Of a stretch of 64,000 nt of DNA, positions 1 through 8,278 are shown in pieces. How positions within the stretch are numbered: the first letter of the stretch is position 1; each line of letters opens with the position of its first letter. Position numbers and translations under genes: made by a program. The DNA lies in assembly GCF_000332175.1 (NCBI RefSeq), contig NZ_KB235914.1, positions 1,551,368 through 1,615,367 of the forward strand, written 5' to 3'. A model generated the notes under the pieces. The model had not been told where the DNA came from, ran no database searches, and saw only the letters and a program-made list of their open reading frames with translations. Source of the stretch: Pseudanabaena sp. PCC 6802. Its GTDB lineage: Bacteria; Cyanobacteriota; Cyanobacteriia; Pseudanabaenales; Pseudanabaenaceae.

Positions 1-1496
1 GGATTGGAGAAATCGTTGGGGAAGGCCGGAAATGTCTGAAAATTATTCCAGGTGCGATCGGGATTAGCTTCGTAATAGCCCGTACTGGCTGGAGTGCTGA
101 CTACGAGATCGAGTTGTCCGTCGCCCGTGAGATCCATCAAGCGCTGGTTAATTTTCTGGCGATCGCTCTCAATCGGCAAAGTGAGGGGAACCAGAGGCGG
201 AGCATAACGCACCGTTGTTGACGTTCCCTGTCCATTCCCATCACCCTCCGGTTCCCAATAGAGGGTCGTTCTACCGTCGTTGTAGAGAATGCCCGGAATC
301 CCCTCACCGTACAAATCGATTAACAAGTAATCTGGCGAAAGATTCAGTCCTGGCAAAGATTGACCGTTTCCTCCTAGTAATGGCTCAAAAGCCTGCTTAT
401 CTGGCTGGAAAGCAGTATATTTAAACTCCAATGGCGGCACACTTTTAGTTTGATATTTGCCGTTCTCATGGCGATAGCCCGTAGACGTAACCGCCGCCAG
501 CAGCGTGAGATGAGAGTCTTCGGTATAGGTGAATTGCGTAGCATGGACGAGAACCGGGTTAAGGATAGCGTCGCTGCCCAACTCCTTGAAGCGGTGAAAC
601 ATCAGGACATTGCGGCACAGGCGGTGGGTGCGAATTTCAAAACCCGCATGATAGGTCGAAAACGGATCCTGGCGACTCAGCCATTTTTGCACCGGGGTGT
701 AGGGTTTGGCATTGGTCGCGTCGAGGTTGTACTCCCCATAATCAAACACCACCTCAAACATCCAATTGTCTTGAATTACCTTTCCTTCTTGAAAAGGTTG
801 GACGTTGCCATACTTGATTGTTTTGATGTATTTGTTAGCCGACTGGGTGCGGTTTACCTCATAGATGGCATCAGCAGGTAAATTGTCATCGTTTTCCGAT
901 TCGTATTCATAGACAATGCGATCGCCCGTAGCCTCAAAAGTTTCAGAAAGCAGCCATTGAAAAATATGGGAATGGCTATCCGGATCGACTATTCTGGCGG
1001 TCTCGTCTTTGCCAAAAATACTGGTTATGTTATCTTTGCTGGTTACGCGCCAATAGGAATCTCCATCTGAGGCCGTGTTACACCAGTGCTCGATGCGGGC
1101 AAACAGTCCTTCTAAGCGAGGTTGGTAAGTAGTGACTTGATAGGTCGCATTGTTAGCGGTTTCGTGGCGCTGCCCTCCATCAATGGGAACCAGATCTTCA
1201 GCATTGGAAATCAGAAAGGTATCCGACTCATCGTATGTGGGAATCCCCTTCGAGGTTTTGCGGGAAATATTGGGAATAGACAGGCCAAATCCCAAGCCAA
1301 AAATCCCATTTCCTGCACCAGAACTGTACTCCACGCTCAGTTTTGGCTCAAAACCCCGACAGGGCGACGTGGGGATGGGGATAGACAGCGAGGCAGTTCC
1401 GGTAAACTCGTCTGACTGAAATGTTTCGCCGATCCCCTGAATCGCGCCTCCACCTTTTGGGAGAGAGACTTGAGTTGCCGAGATCTTGTTGCTCAT
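1..1496 (-). CDS. Tc toxin complex B subunit (SpvB/TcdB-like), N-terminal part, cut by the left edge
   Basis: The reading frame is open from an ATG at 1496 to the first bases of the window, giving 498 residues with no stop. It begins MSNKISATQVSLPKGGGAI, and the LPKGGGAI-x-GIGE block (residues 12-23) is the hallmark of the SpvB domain that opens TcdB/TcaC-type subunits of Tc toxins. It continues with SYSSGAGN-like and FGLGFGLSIP blocks, PTYDESDTFL, and near residue 465 an LTGDGQLDLVV segment typical of FG-GAP/VCBS repeats. In known Tc toxins this subunit forms the cocoon that encloses the toxic TcC C-terminus and sits on the TcA pore. A purine-rich AAGAGG lies 7 bases before the ATG. Full-length family members have about 1400 residues or more, so roughly two thirds lies outside the window. 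The family call is firm; the toxin role in this organism is inferred. Confidence 0.88.
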   Translation of the reverse strand, partial: MSNKISATQVSLPKGGGAIQGIGETFQSDEFTGTASLSIPIPTSPCRGFEPKLSVEYSSGAGNGIFGLGFGLSIPNISRKTSKGIPTYDESDTFLISNAEDLVPIDGGQRHETANNATYQVTTYQPRLEGLFARIEHWCNTASDGDSYWRVTSKDNITSIFGKDETARIVDPDSHSHIFQWLLSETFEATGDRIVYEYESENDDNLPADAIYEVNRTQSANKYIKTIKYGNVQPFQEGKVIQDNWMFEVVFDYGEYNLDATNAKPYTPVQKWLSRQDPFSTYHAGFEIRTHRLCRNVLMFHRFKELGSDAILNPVLVHATQFTYTEDSHLTLLAAVTSTGYRHENGKYQTKSVPPLEFKYTAFQPDKQAFEPLLGGNGQSLPGLNLSPDYLLIDLYGEGIPGILYNDGRTTLYWEPEGDGNGQGTSTTVRYAPPLVPLTLPIESDRQKINQRLMDLTGDGQLDLVVSTPASTGYYEANPDRTWNNFQTFPAFPNDFSN

Positions 1497-1658
1497 TTGT
1501 CTACCTCTTCAGGATATGGGAATAGAGAAAGAAGCGCTACCCTACTTGCAAAAGCGTTGGAAGGGCTGCGTAACATCTTAATCTAAGGTATCCTAAAGAA
1601 CAAGCTCCCACATCTGACAAATGTAATTTAACGATCGTTACAAATGTCATGCCGTATC

Positions 1659-1771
1659 TATAGCGGTTTTCAGATCGGAAGGAGTAGGGGGTTTGGGGGT
1701 GTTGCCCCCAAGAAGGGGTGAAACCCCTTCACCCCAAAAATAAAACCCGTTCTCAATTGAAAACCGCTATA
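1659..1771. repeat. 113-bp palindromic element, family 1, copy A
   Basis: Ends TATAGCGGTTTTCA and TGAAAACCGCTATA are perfect 14-bp inverted repeats. Between them lie two small hairpins, GGGGGTGTTGCCCCC and GAAGGGGTGAAACCCCTTC. The same layout and exact length recur at 32016, 49784 and 53260, and an expanded copy at 53003. It sits in the 291-bp spacer between the Tc gene and the upstream membrane-protein gene. No coding capacity. The flanking TA may be a target duplication, as for IS630/mariner-type elements (inference). Confidence 0.85.
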
Positions 1772-1787
1772 TTACATTTATGCCCCC

Positions 1788-2219
1788 CTATAACCACTGA
1801 CCGCCGCGAAAGCGCCAGCGGGGAAAAACAATCCGCATGAGAGATTGTGACACGATATAGATCCCCAACCAAACGCAACTATAATGCAAAATAAATATGC
1901 CTAGATTTATGCCTAGATTAAAACTATCTAGCCCTGGCAATACTCTGCCGAACAAACTAAATAGAATTCCTAGGAATATTGCCTCCCAAACTCCAGCAGC
2001 TAGTTGATATACACCAGGCCAGTCGCGATCCCAGCGTCTTTTTTGGAGATAGTCATACAAAACATCCCAAAAAAAGACACCAAAAAAAGCGACATAACCC
2101 AAAATCCAGTAAAGCTTAGTATCGTTGAAGCCAAGAGCAAAGGGAATGGTAATTAAAACTCCAACCGTCGCGAGTAGGAGTAGTCGTGTTTGCCATCTGC
2201 CAAGAAGTGTAGGTGTCAT
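1788..2219 (-). CDS. Small integral membrane protein, unknown function
   Basis: A 143-residue protein that I do not recognise. It has four hydrophobic stretches, near residues 12-32, 36-55, 75-95 and 103-125. Conserved-looking polar positions lie between helices 2 and 3 (a DVLYDYLQKRRWDRDWPGVYQ-type segment rich in Trp, Asp and Arg) and at the C-terminus (an Arg-rich FPRWRFRGG). The ATG at 2219 follows a T/G-rich leader with no strong ribosome-binding site. It lies between the FHA flavoprotein gene (105 bp upstream) and the Tc-toxin gene on the same strand, so it may belong to that transcript. A toxin-accessory role would be guesswork. Confidence 0.7.
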   Translation of the reverse strand: MTPTLLGRWQTRLLLLATVGVLITIPFALGFNDTKLYWILGYVAFFGVFFWDVLYDYLQKRRWDRDWPGVYQLAAGVWEAIFLGILFSLFGRVLPGLDSFNLGINLGIFILHYSCVWLGIYIVSQSLMRIVFPRWRFRGGQWL

Positions 2220-2225
2220 TTTTTA

Positions 2226-2249
2226 TTGGTGGTTGGTGGTTGGTGGTGG
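2226..2249. repeat. Short tandem repeat TTGGTGG
   Basis: Three consecutive copies of the heptamer TTGGTGG plus a partial unit lie just upstream of the membrane-protein start at 2219. On the coding strand this gives a CCACCAA-rich leader. It could vary in length by slippage. Confidence 0.7.
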
Positions 2250-2324
2250 ACGCAGGGGTTTACCATTTGTATGTTAATCTCTGCCTTAAACGAAAGAATT
2301 CGGTGCAAATGCTAAACCCTTACA

Positions 2325-4748
2325 TTACGAAGGAGGTTTATTGAATACCCATTTCAGCCATTGTCCGAGGGAACTGAAGCCATTGAGATATCTCAACTGC
2401 GGTGCTCTCAGAGATACCAGTCGATCTACGGAAGTCAACGCGGCAAATTGCAAGCCGAGGAAACTATCAACGGCGGCGTATGGCCCACCCAGGGTGGGAG
2501 CGCCAGCAGCAAACATATATCCGCGATCGTTCCTCATCTCTGCGAGTTCAAAATCGTTGGTGACCGTAAGCCGACCGAGTCCGTTAATTGGTAGTTGGTA
2601 ATGATCGATGAGATCGGCAAATAAGGGATTGACTTTCACTTTGGCATCTAAACCCGTGGCATCAATAATAAAGTCAGCTTCTAACTTGATTTCTCCTCTG
2701 AAACCGCGCTCGTGGATATAGGTAATCGTGCGTTTTTCAGGCGATTGTTCCACCCGCTCTACTTCTCCAAAGACGATTTGATACCAGCCCCGATCCAGTC
2801 CTTCTTGGACGATGCGCTTCCAGTCGCCGCGATCGGCGGTGGTAGTACCGCCCCAATCAGCGAGCAGTTCCTGGCGACGTCTGGGATCGGCGGCTTCCAA
2901 CTCAACGCGCAGATCGCCGCTCCAGCAAGCTTTGGGCCAGTTGAATGGTTGAAATTCGTAGTGGTTTTCTACTTGACGCTGTGCAACACCATATTTGTTG
3001 CCTTGGGGCTTCGGCGATCGCATCAAATGCAATAGCGAAATGTTGGGATTCTTGCGCCTTGCCTCGTGGATGCGCTGCACGATCCGCGATGCTACAATGC
3101 CCCTGCCTCTAATCATGACCGTGCCGCCATGTTTCTCTAAATGGTTGTAGACATGATCGTGTTCTTCGTAGGCATTGACTACAGAGGTGAAGTCGTTCGT
3201 GCTGGTACGGTATTCTTGCAAATCTGGTAAAAACTGAATGGCAGCATAGCCAGGAGAGAGATGCACGTACTGGCCGATCCAGAAGCAATGCTTGCCCTGC
3301 CCCAGTGAAACGGCGATCGCATAGCGCCCATCCGTAGTCTTGCGAATTGCCAGAACGCGCCCGTAGCGGTAGGTTTGCTCCCAGCCAACGCGCTTGGTTT
3401 CGCGATCGATGGAATCAAATACATTGCCCGATCTAGGAGTGTAGGTTTCCGCCAGGGTTGGTTCTGCAAATACTTGCCAGAGATACTTCAAAGCTCCACC
3501 CATGTGGCCGCGTATGGCATCGTGCCAGGCTTCCCGTAGGGCGTAGCTGGGCCAACCCCAAATGTTATCGGGGCAAGAATCTGAATTTGAACGCAATCGT
3601 TCGTAGGCAGGGATTTGGGAATTAAGGCAAAGCCGTTGATAGCGGGCGTATGGTTTTGGTTCTAAACCGATCGCGGCGATTTTATCGGTAGATACACCAT
3701 AAATTCTCAGTAAATCCGTCCAGATGAAACTCCCCAAGCCAGCCCCAACTGCGATATAGGTGGTTTCGTATACGGGCAGTCCCGTGGCGTAAAGATCTTG
3801 AACGATGACCTTTGGGATATAAAAGCTGGGTGGTGGAAATGCCTGCACGGTGGCTGGCACGCCAGTGACAGCTTGAGTCGCAGCTAGCTTGGGATCTGGC
3901 AACCCCGTAGATGGATTAAACAGGATAGTTGATGCGCCAGCGGACGAGCTTGCTTTGCCAGATTGAGTCTCAGATTGATTTAAAGATACCGTAATGTAGT
4001 AGGTGCCAATTTGAATGACATCGCCGTTAGCCAGGACTTGACTAGTCTGGCGTTGACCGTTGATATAAGTTCCACCCGAACTATTGCGATCGCTAATCTC
4101 AAATTGCAAGGGATTAGCTGGTGCGATATCGATCGAGGCGTGATAGCGAGAAACTTGCAGGCTATTAAACTTTAATTTAGTGACAGGCAAACCTCTGATT
4201 TCTGATGGCATGCGTGCCTCTTCTCTACCCAGGACAATTGGAGCCTGATATGAATGCTTCTGGAGTTCGCCTGTGGTGGGATCTTCCCATGAAAGTTGAA
4301 TTGAGGGAATAACAGGTGGAGCAGGCTTGGAGATTGGAGCAGTTGCGTTTGCGGCTTGAGGCGAGCCGATTGGTGCCACTACTGTAGCAGCGGAAGTAGG
4401 GACGGAAAACGTAATTTGGATCTCAACGGTGCCAATTTGGATGCGATCGCCGCTATTTAAGGCAACACGACTTTGGCGCGCGCCATTAACAGCCACGCCG
4501 TTGGTACTGTTCTGGTCGATGAGGAGTAGGTTTTCAGTACTGCTAGGATCGAGGGCGATCGTGGCGTGATAGCGCGAAACCTGCCGATCGCTAAGCACGA
4601 GATGTGCTGTTGGCAATCCTGAAATTTCTGACGGGAGGATAGACGCATCCTTACCGATCGCGATCGGTGGGGTGAATTGCTCTTGCCTTGCTTCGCCAGT
4701 AGACGGATCTTGCCAATTTAGTTGAATTTGCCAATCAGCGGAACTCAT
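2325..4748 (-). CDS. Double-FHA-domain flavoprotein (FAD/NAD(P)-dependent oxidoreductase-like)
   Basis: An 807-residue protein. Two FHA phosphothreonine-binding domains come first: about 6-115 (DRQVSRYHA, NSTNG, SGDRIQIG) and about 145-258 (SLQVSRYHA, RNSSGGTYING, NGDVIQIG), joined by an Ala/Pro linker. From about 310 to the end is a flavoprotein region: a dinucleotide-binding AVGAGLGS near 332, a second Rossmann-type GTVMIRGRGIVASRI near 545, and ADFIIDATG near 690. FHA domains recruit proteins phosphorylated by Ser/Thr kinases; the oxidised substrate is unknown. The frame extends to a GTG at 4754, but AGAGG lies 5 bases before the ATG at 4748, so I use that start. It lies 26 bp downstream of another FHA gene, an evident operon. 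The order FHA-FHA-flavoprotein is unusual. Confidence 0.85.
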   Translation of the reverse strand: MSSADWQIQLNWQDPSTGEARQEQFTPPIAIGKDASILPSEISGLPTAHLVLSDRQVSRYHATIALDPSSTENLLLIDQNSTNGVAVNGARQSRVALNSGDRIQIGTVEIQITFSVPTSAATVVAPIGSPQAANATAPISKPAPPVIPSIQLSWEDPTTGELQKHSYQAPIVLGREEARMPSEIRGLPVTKLKFNSLQVSRYHASIDIAPANPLQFEISDRNSSGGTYINGQRQTSQVLANGDVIQIGTYYITVSLNQSETQSGKASSSAGASTILFNPSTGLPDPKLAATQAVTGVPATVQAFPPPSFYIPKVIVQDLYATGLPVYETTYIAVGAGLGSFIWTDLLRIYGVSTDKIAAIGLEPKPYARYQRLCLNSQIPAYERLRSNSDSCPDNIWGWPSYALREAWHDAIRGHMGGALKYLWQVFAEPTLAETYTPRSGNVFDSIDRETKRVGWEQTYRYGRVLAIRKTTDGRYAIAVSLGQGKHCFWIGQYVHLSPGYAAIQFLPDLQEYRTSTNDFTSVVNAYEEHDHVYNHLEKHGGTVMIRGRGIVASRIVQRIHEARRKNPNISLLHLMRSPKPQGNKYGVAQRQVENHYEFQPFNWPKACWSGDLRVELEAADPRRRQELLADWGGTTTADRGDWKRIVQEGLDRGWYQIVFGEVERVEQSPEKRTITYIHERGFRGEIKLEADFIIDATGLDAKVKVNPLFADLIDHYQLPINGLGRLTVTNDFELAEMRNDRGYMFAAGAPTLGGPYAAVDSFLGLQFAALTSVDRLVSLRAPQLRYLNGFSSLGQWLKWVFNKPPS

Positions 4749-4774
4749 TCGCACCTCTTACCTAATTTTTTAGC

Positions 4775-5227
4775 CTAATTTTTAATCGGGGGCATAATTA
4801 CACTGGGAGCTGCTGCCAGCGATGTACCGCACCAGGGGCAGACTAACTTGAGACGATCGTAGGGAGAAACGCGCCCACATGCGACATTAGTACATTTAAG
4901 CCCGTACTGCTCGGCTGCGTGGGCGCTGGTCTTCGTCACTGTCAGCAATACCTGCCCCAAATAGATTTTGCTACCCTGGTGCAAAGGAGCTTCGCCCTGA
5001 ACCAATCTCCTACGATCGACAACGGGAGGATTGCTGTCGCGCAGGTTACGCAGGTAAAACAGGCTATCTGCATCCCGAAAATAAATCATCGCATGTACCC
5101 CTGAAACTGTGGGGTGCGACAAAACTATATTGCAGCGGGCCGGATCTCGCCCGATGGTAGCTGATTTGCTCACCGTCTCGGTTTTTAGTGTTCCTGCCTC
5201 TTGCCATTCTAGGGTTATTTCACTCAT
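4775..5227 (-). CDS. FHA domain protein with C-terminal zinc ribbon
   Basis: 150 residues. An FHA domain spans about 3-98 (GRDPARCNIVLSHPT, SGVHA, and NLRDSNP in place of the usual NGT loop). The tail has four cysteines, C112-x4-C117-x12-C130-x2-C133, with the CPWCG pattern of a zinc ribbon. A role as phosphopeptide-reading adaptor is inferred from the FHA fold. It is the first gene of a minus-strand group with the double-FHA flavoprotein 26 bp downstream. The start ATG at 5227 has no strong Shine-Dalgarno sequence. Confidence 0.85.
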   Translation of the reverse strand: MSEITLEWQEAGTLKTETVSKSATIGRDPARCNIVLSHPTVSGVHAMIYFRDADSLFYLRNLRDSNPPVVDRRRLVQGEAPLHQGSKIYLGQVLLTVTKTSAHAAEQYGLKCTNVACGRVSPYDRLKLVCPWCGTSLAAAPSVIMPPIKN

Positions 5228-5574
5228 AGTCTTGGTATTATGGCATTTTGTGTTAGTTTAGCGGATTTTCATGGGCTAGTATGCGATCGAGATCGCATGG
5301 GACATGGTTAATTTAATGCTAACAATGACCGGAGCGTTCTTAACATACCTGGACTCCTTAAAAGCTTCTGGTGGGGAGGAATTCGTGGATGGATAAATAT
5401 CAGGTATTTGCGTTCCGAAAGTTAAGGATAGCAAATGGTTCTAGGTTGCCTTTTATAGCTATAGCCAACAGGCTTAGCCTGAATAATTCATAAGAAAGAA
5501 GAAAGAGAACAAAAAAAGAGCTTGAAACGATTTAGAATCAAGCTCTCTAGAATTTTTAGTACATTCATTTTGCC
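5228..5574. other. Spacer between FHA operon and transposase remnant
   Basis: 347 bp without a convincing gene. It holds a perfect 8-bp inverted repeat ATGCGATC-GA-GATCGCAT at 5281-5298, in the likely promoter area of the FHA operon. A 24-bp solo end of the family-2 palindromic element (TATAGCTATAGCCAACAGG) lies at 5454-5477, and a hairpin AGAGCTTGA/TCAAGCTCT at 5517-5546 lies just before the transposase start. A 23-codon frame starting at ATG 5326 is too short to call. Confidence 0.6.
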
Positions 5575-6367
5575 ATGACAGAGTGTAATTCGGAACTGCC
5601 CTATGATTTTTACTCACGCCGAGGGCTAGTGGTTCGATTTTCAGGGCTGGAATTAAGTTCAGATGCAGGTATATTGCTTGCTCGTCAAGCGGAAGAACAA
5701 GTGCAAGTCTGTCTGGGGATATCAGAGTGTATTGAGGAATGGCGCGACCCCAGCAAAATCACGCATAGCCTGAATCAGTTGGTCAGCCAACGAGTGTATC
5801 AACTGGTAGGAGGATATGAAGATGCCAATGATAGTAACGTATTGCGGCACGACCCCATTTACAAAATAGCTTGCGAACGACTGCCAATAGCAGAGCAAGA
5901 TTTATTGGCAAGCCAAGCAACGATAACGCGACTGGAGAACCATGTCAGCAAAGCGGAAGTGGCAGCGATGCGCCGCCGGATGGTGGATGGATTTATCCAG
6001 GGTTACAAGACTGCACCTGAAGAGATTGTGTTAGATATTGACGGCTGGGACGATCCGACGCATGGCCATCAGCAATTGAAAAGCAGATCGCCTCAGTTGC
6101 ACTACCTTTATTGCCAATCAGTTTCGCTTGCTGCTTTCTCAGGCCGCTTACATTCTGACCATCGCCATTCGCCAAGCTGCGGCTGGAACTCAACTGGCAA
6201 ACGCTCAGGTAGAGCGCCTCCGCTTGCTCCTGATTAAAGGAGCGGCCAAGGTGACGGTCTCGGCTCGTCGCGTTCTGGTGGAGTTGGCAACGTTCTGTCC
6301 TTTTGCCAAGGAACTGCGTCTGATTGCTCAGCGCTTATCCACATCCCAGACTCTGAAATTTGAGTAG
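5575..6367 (+). pseudogene. IS1380-type transposase with internal deletion and frameshift
   Basis: The N-terminal part (5575 to about 6080) reads as an IS1380-family transposase start: DAGILLARQAEEQ, QLVSQRVYQLVGGYEDANDSN, LPIAEQDLLASQATITRLEN, and LDIDGWDDPTHGHQQ with the first catalytic aspartate. It then jumps, in another frame, to the family's C-terminus (FIANQFRLLLSQAAYIL, RQAAAGTQLANAQVERLRL, KGAAKVTVSARRV, ending at TGA/TAG 6367). Something like 200 residues of the DDE core are missing at the junction near 6075-6090. The product cannot be active. Terminal inverted repeats were not found. Confidence 0.85.
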
Positions 6368-6478
6368 CTCTTAGCCTGCATAGGATTAGTGTGTCCATTT
6401 GTAGTGAATTTAGGCATTTTTAGCCTTTTCGAGGCATTTGATAGCGCTTGCTCCCTTTCTTACTCTTTACAACTATCC

Positions 6479-6601
6479 CTATTTCCCAGAATTAGCCAAA
6501 ATTTGTTTCTCTTCATACACCTCATGAATAGTGCAGGCTAGATCGCAAGGCAATTTACGGTCAGTCGGTACCTGAGGAATTCCAATAAGACTGAAATTCA
6601 T
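6479..6601 (-). CDS. Possible 40-residue small protein directly after the CBS gene
   Basis: The frame starts MNFSLIGIPQVPTDRK and ends at TAG 6479. Its ATG is only three bases beyond the TGA stop of the CBS-domain gene, an arrangement expected of translational coupling. Codon use looks ordinary. I do not recognise the protein. It may be a genuine small ORF or the tail of a decayed gene, since the neighbourhood contains other gene fragments. Confidence 0.3.
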   Translation of the reverse strand: MNFSLIGIPQVPTDRKLPCDLACTIHEVYEEKQILANSGK

Positions 6602-6604
6602 TCT

Positions 6605-7624
6605 TCAGAGATTCCCCACAGCTTCTTGCGGTTTAGGCTTTGTATGGCTGCTCGGCAAGTAGCGTTCTTTCTCAGCTTCTAATTCGTCAATTCTTCGTTG
6701 CAGCGTTTCGATTACCCCATACATTTCCATAGGGTCGAATACTTTTAACAAACTAGTTTGGGTAACAATACCTAATTCCCTTCCCCAGTTCCAAGATACG
6801 ACCAACCGCCGCACGTGTCGGCGTTGCATCTCCTGATGGGCAGTCCACAGAGAATCATCAGGATTCAATAAAAAGAGGGGCGTACTCATCACATCGCCAG
6901 CCAGAACATTAGTCAGGTCTAGCTTGAGCGATAAAAATTGCACGATATCTCGTTCGGTGACGATACCCACAGGTCGGACGCTATCTTCGTCATCTGCTGT
7001 GGTAATTACAACGCAACTGACGCAAAATTTCGCCATGCATCGGACTAAAACCATGACTGAGGCGTTTATAGAAGCATGGATTATCTCTCTAGTCATCACA
7101 TCTGACACCCGCCTTAACTTCAGGAAGTTAGCCGGTCGAAGTACCTGGCGAATACTTTCAGGCGTAACAACTGCAACTAAGCGATCGCCATCGCTGACAA
7201 TCGGCAGATGGCGAATCTGGTACCTCCGAAACAGAAATAAAATCGCAAAAATATCCTGGCACTGGCTTTGATGGAGGGTGATGACTGGTTGCGTCATCAC
7301 GTCGGCAACTTTGACCCCTTCAAAGTCTATCCCCGCAGCGGTGAAACGCACAATATCTCGCTCAGTAAAAATGCCTATCAACCTCTCTCCCTGCAAGACC
7401 AGAACGCAACTAGCGCGCGTTTCGCATTTGAAAAGCTCATTTGATGGCGAATTCACGTCAGATAACAGGCAACTCCTGCCCCGCGTAATGTCCATTAAAT
7501 CGATCGCTTCCAGGAGTGAGGTATCAGCAGCTACAGTGAGGGGATAGCGGTCAACTACCTCCTCTAAGGTTAGCGTGCTAACAAGCGAATCTTGCGTTTG
7601 CATGGTTGTAGAGGGATGTAACAA
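6605..7624 (-). CDS. Four-CBS-domain protein (two Bateman modules)
   Basis: 339 residues with four CBS motifs: about 18-92 (VLQGERLIGIFTERDIVR), 100-165 (VMTQPVITL, PIVSDGDRLVAVVT), 172-240 (VMTREIIHA, RPVGIVTERDIVQFLSL) and 246-305 (VMSTPLFLL, RRLVVS, LGIVTQTSLL). A predicted coiled coil follows (ETLQRRIDELEAEKERY). CBS pairs usually sense adenosyl ligands. In cyanobacteria this architecture is common as the input half of PAS/GGDEF or histidine-kinase proteins, and the sequence stops exactly where such an output domain would follow. It could be a free-standing sensor or a truncated signalling protein. Start ATG at 7624; an alternative in-frame ATG lies at 7603. Confidence 0.85.
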   Translation of the reverse strand: MLHPSTTMQTQDSLVSTLTLEEVVDRYPLTVAADTSLLEAIDLMDITRGRSCLLSDVNSPSNELFKCETRASCVLVLQGERLIGIFTERDIVRFTAAGIDFEGVKVADVMTQPVITLHQSQCQDIFAILFLFRRYQIRHLPIVSDGDRLVAVVTPESIRQVLRPANFLKLRRVSDVMTREIIHASINASVMVLVRCMAKFCVSCVVITTADDEDSVRPVGIVTERDIVQFLSLKLDLTNVLAGDVMSTPLFLLNPDDSLWTAHQEMQRRHVRRLVVSWNWGRELGIVTQTSLLKVFDPMEMYGVIETLQRRIDELEAEKERYLPSSHTKPKPQEAVGNL

Positions 7625-7651
7625 AAAAACTAGCCATTAGCCAGAAATAAT

Positions 7652-7678
7652 ATACACCTTAGACCAATAAAGGTGTAT
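7652..7678. promoter_or_regulatory. Inverted repeat upstream of the CBS gene
   Basis: ATACACCTT and AAGGTGTAT form a perfect 9-bp inverted repeat with a 9-base spacer, about 28 bp before the start of the CBS-domain gene. This position suits an operator or a 5' UTR hairpin; the binding factor is unknown. Confidence 0.45.
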
Positions 7679-7862
7679 CATAGAGGAATGTTACGCTAAA
7701 AATCGAGAAGAGCTTTATGAGGAGAGGGTTGTATGCCTTTATAGGTTAAATCAAAACGGTAATTTCAATCGCAATAACGTAACGATTCTACATCCTTAGG
7801 GGTGCTTGTCGATCGAGCCAAATTCAAAACGCATTAGCTAGATTGCAACCCTAAAAACAAAA

Positions 7863-8264
7863 CTAGGTTTGCGCGCTGGTTAAGCCAGATATCCTGGGTG
7901 TTTTGCCGTAGAGTCGATCTAAAACTCGCTTGACTGAGATGCGTTTCCACTCCTGCCCTCGCTTCGTGCGATATCCTTGCTGATTTAGCCAATCAGCAAT
8001 CTGTTGGAGGGACTTACCAGACTTATGGTGGCGGCGAATTAACTCGATTATTTGCTGCTCGCGACCGTCTTCTACCAACTCGCCATCGATTGCAATTTGA
8101 CCGAATGCTGGCGAACCATAGCCGGCATAGCCACCTCTAGAGGCTTTTTCCCGTCTGCCGCGATTGAGCTTTTCCCAGATTGTGTAGTTGTCTGAATTCT
8201 CAGCAGGCATAACTGTCAGCAATTTAGGAACCTTGTTTATCAGTTTATCAATATAGCTTAGCAA
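7863..8264 (-). CDS. Recombinase-type helix-turn-helix protein, probably a C-terminal remnant of a serine recombinase
   Basis: Up to 133 residues. The middle (RGRREKASRGGYAGYGSPAFGQ) resembles the linker after the catalytic domain of large resolvase/invertase recombinases. It is followed by a DNA-binding-like block: GREQQIIELIRRHHKSGKSLQQIADWLNQQGY, then RTKRGQEWKRISVKRVLDRLYG. No N-terminal catalytic serine domain is present. The longest frame starts with TTG at 8264; an ATG at 8210 gives 115 residues. Neither has a clear ribosome-binding site. A full-length small family member cannot be excluded, but the neighbouring decayed genes favour a remnant. Confidence 0.6.
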   Translation of the reverse strand: MLSYIDKLINKVPKLLTVMPAENSDNYTIWEKLNRGRREKASRGGYAGYGSPAFGQIAIDGELVEDGREQQIIELIRRHHKSGKSLQQIADWLNQQGYRTKRGQEWKRISVKRVLDRLYGKTPRISGLTSAQT

Positions 8265-8278
8265 TAACCCTTAAAAAA

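Noticed and set aside
450..881. Plus-strand frame of 143 codons
   Set aside because: It is antisense to the Tc-toxin frame, which has clear family motifs through this interval.
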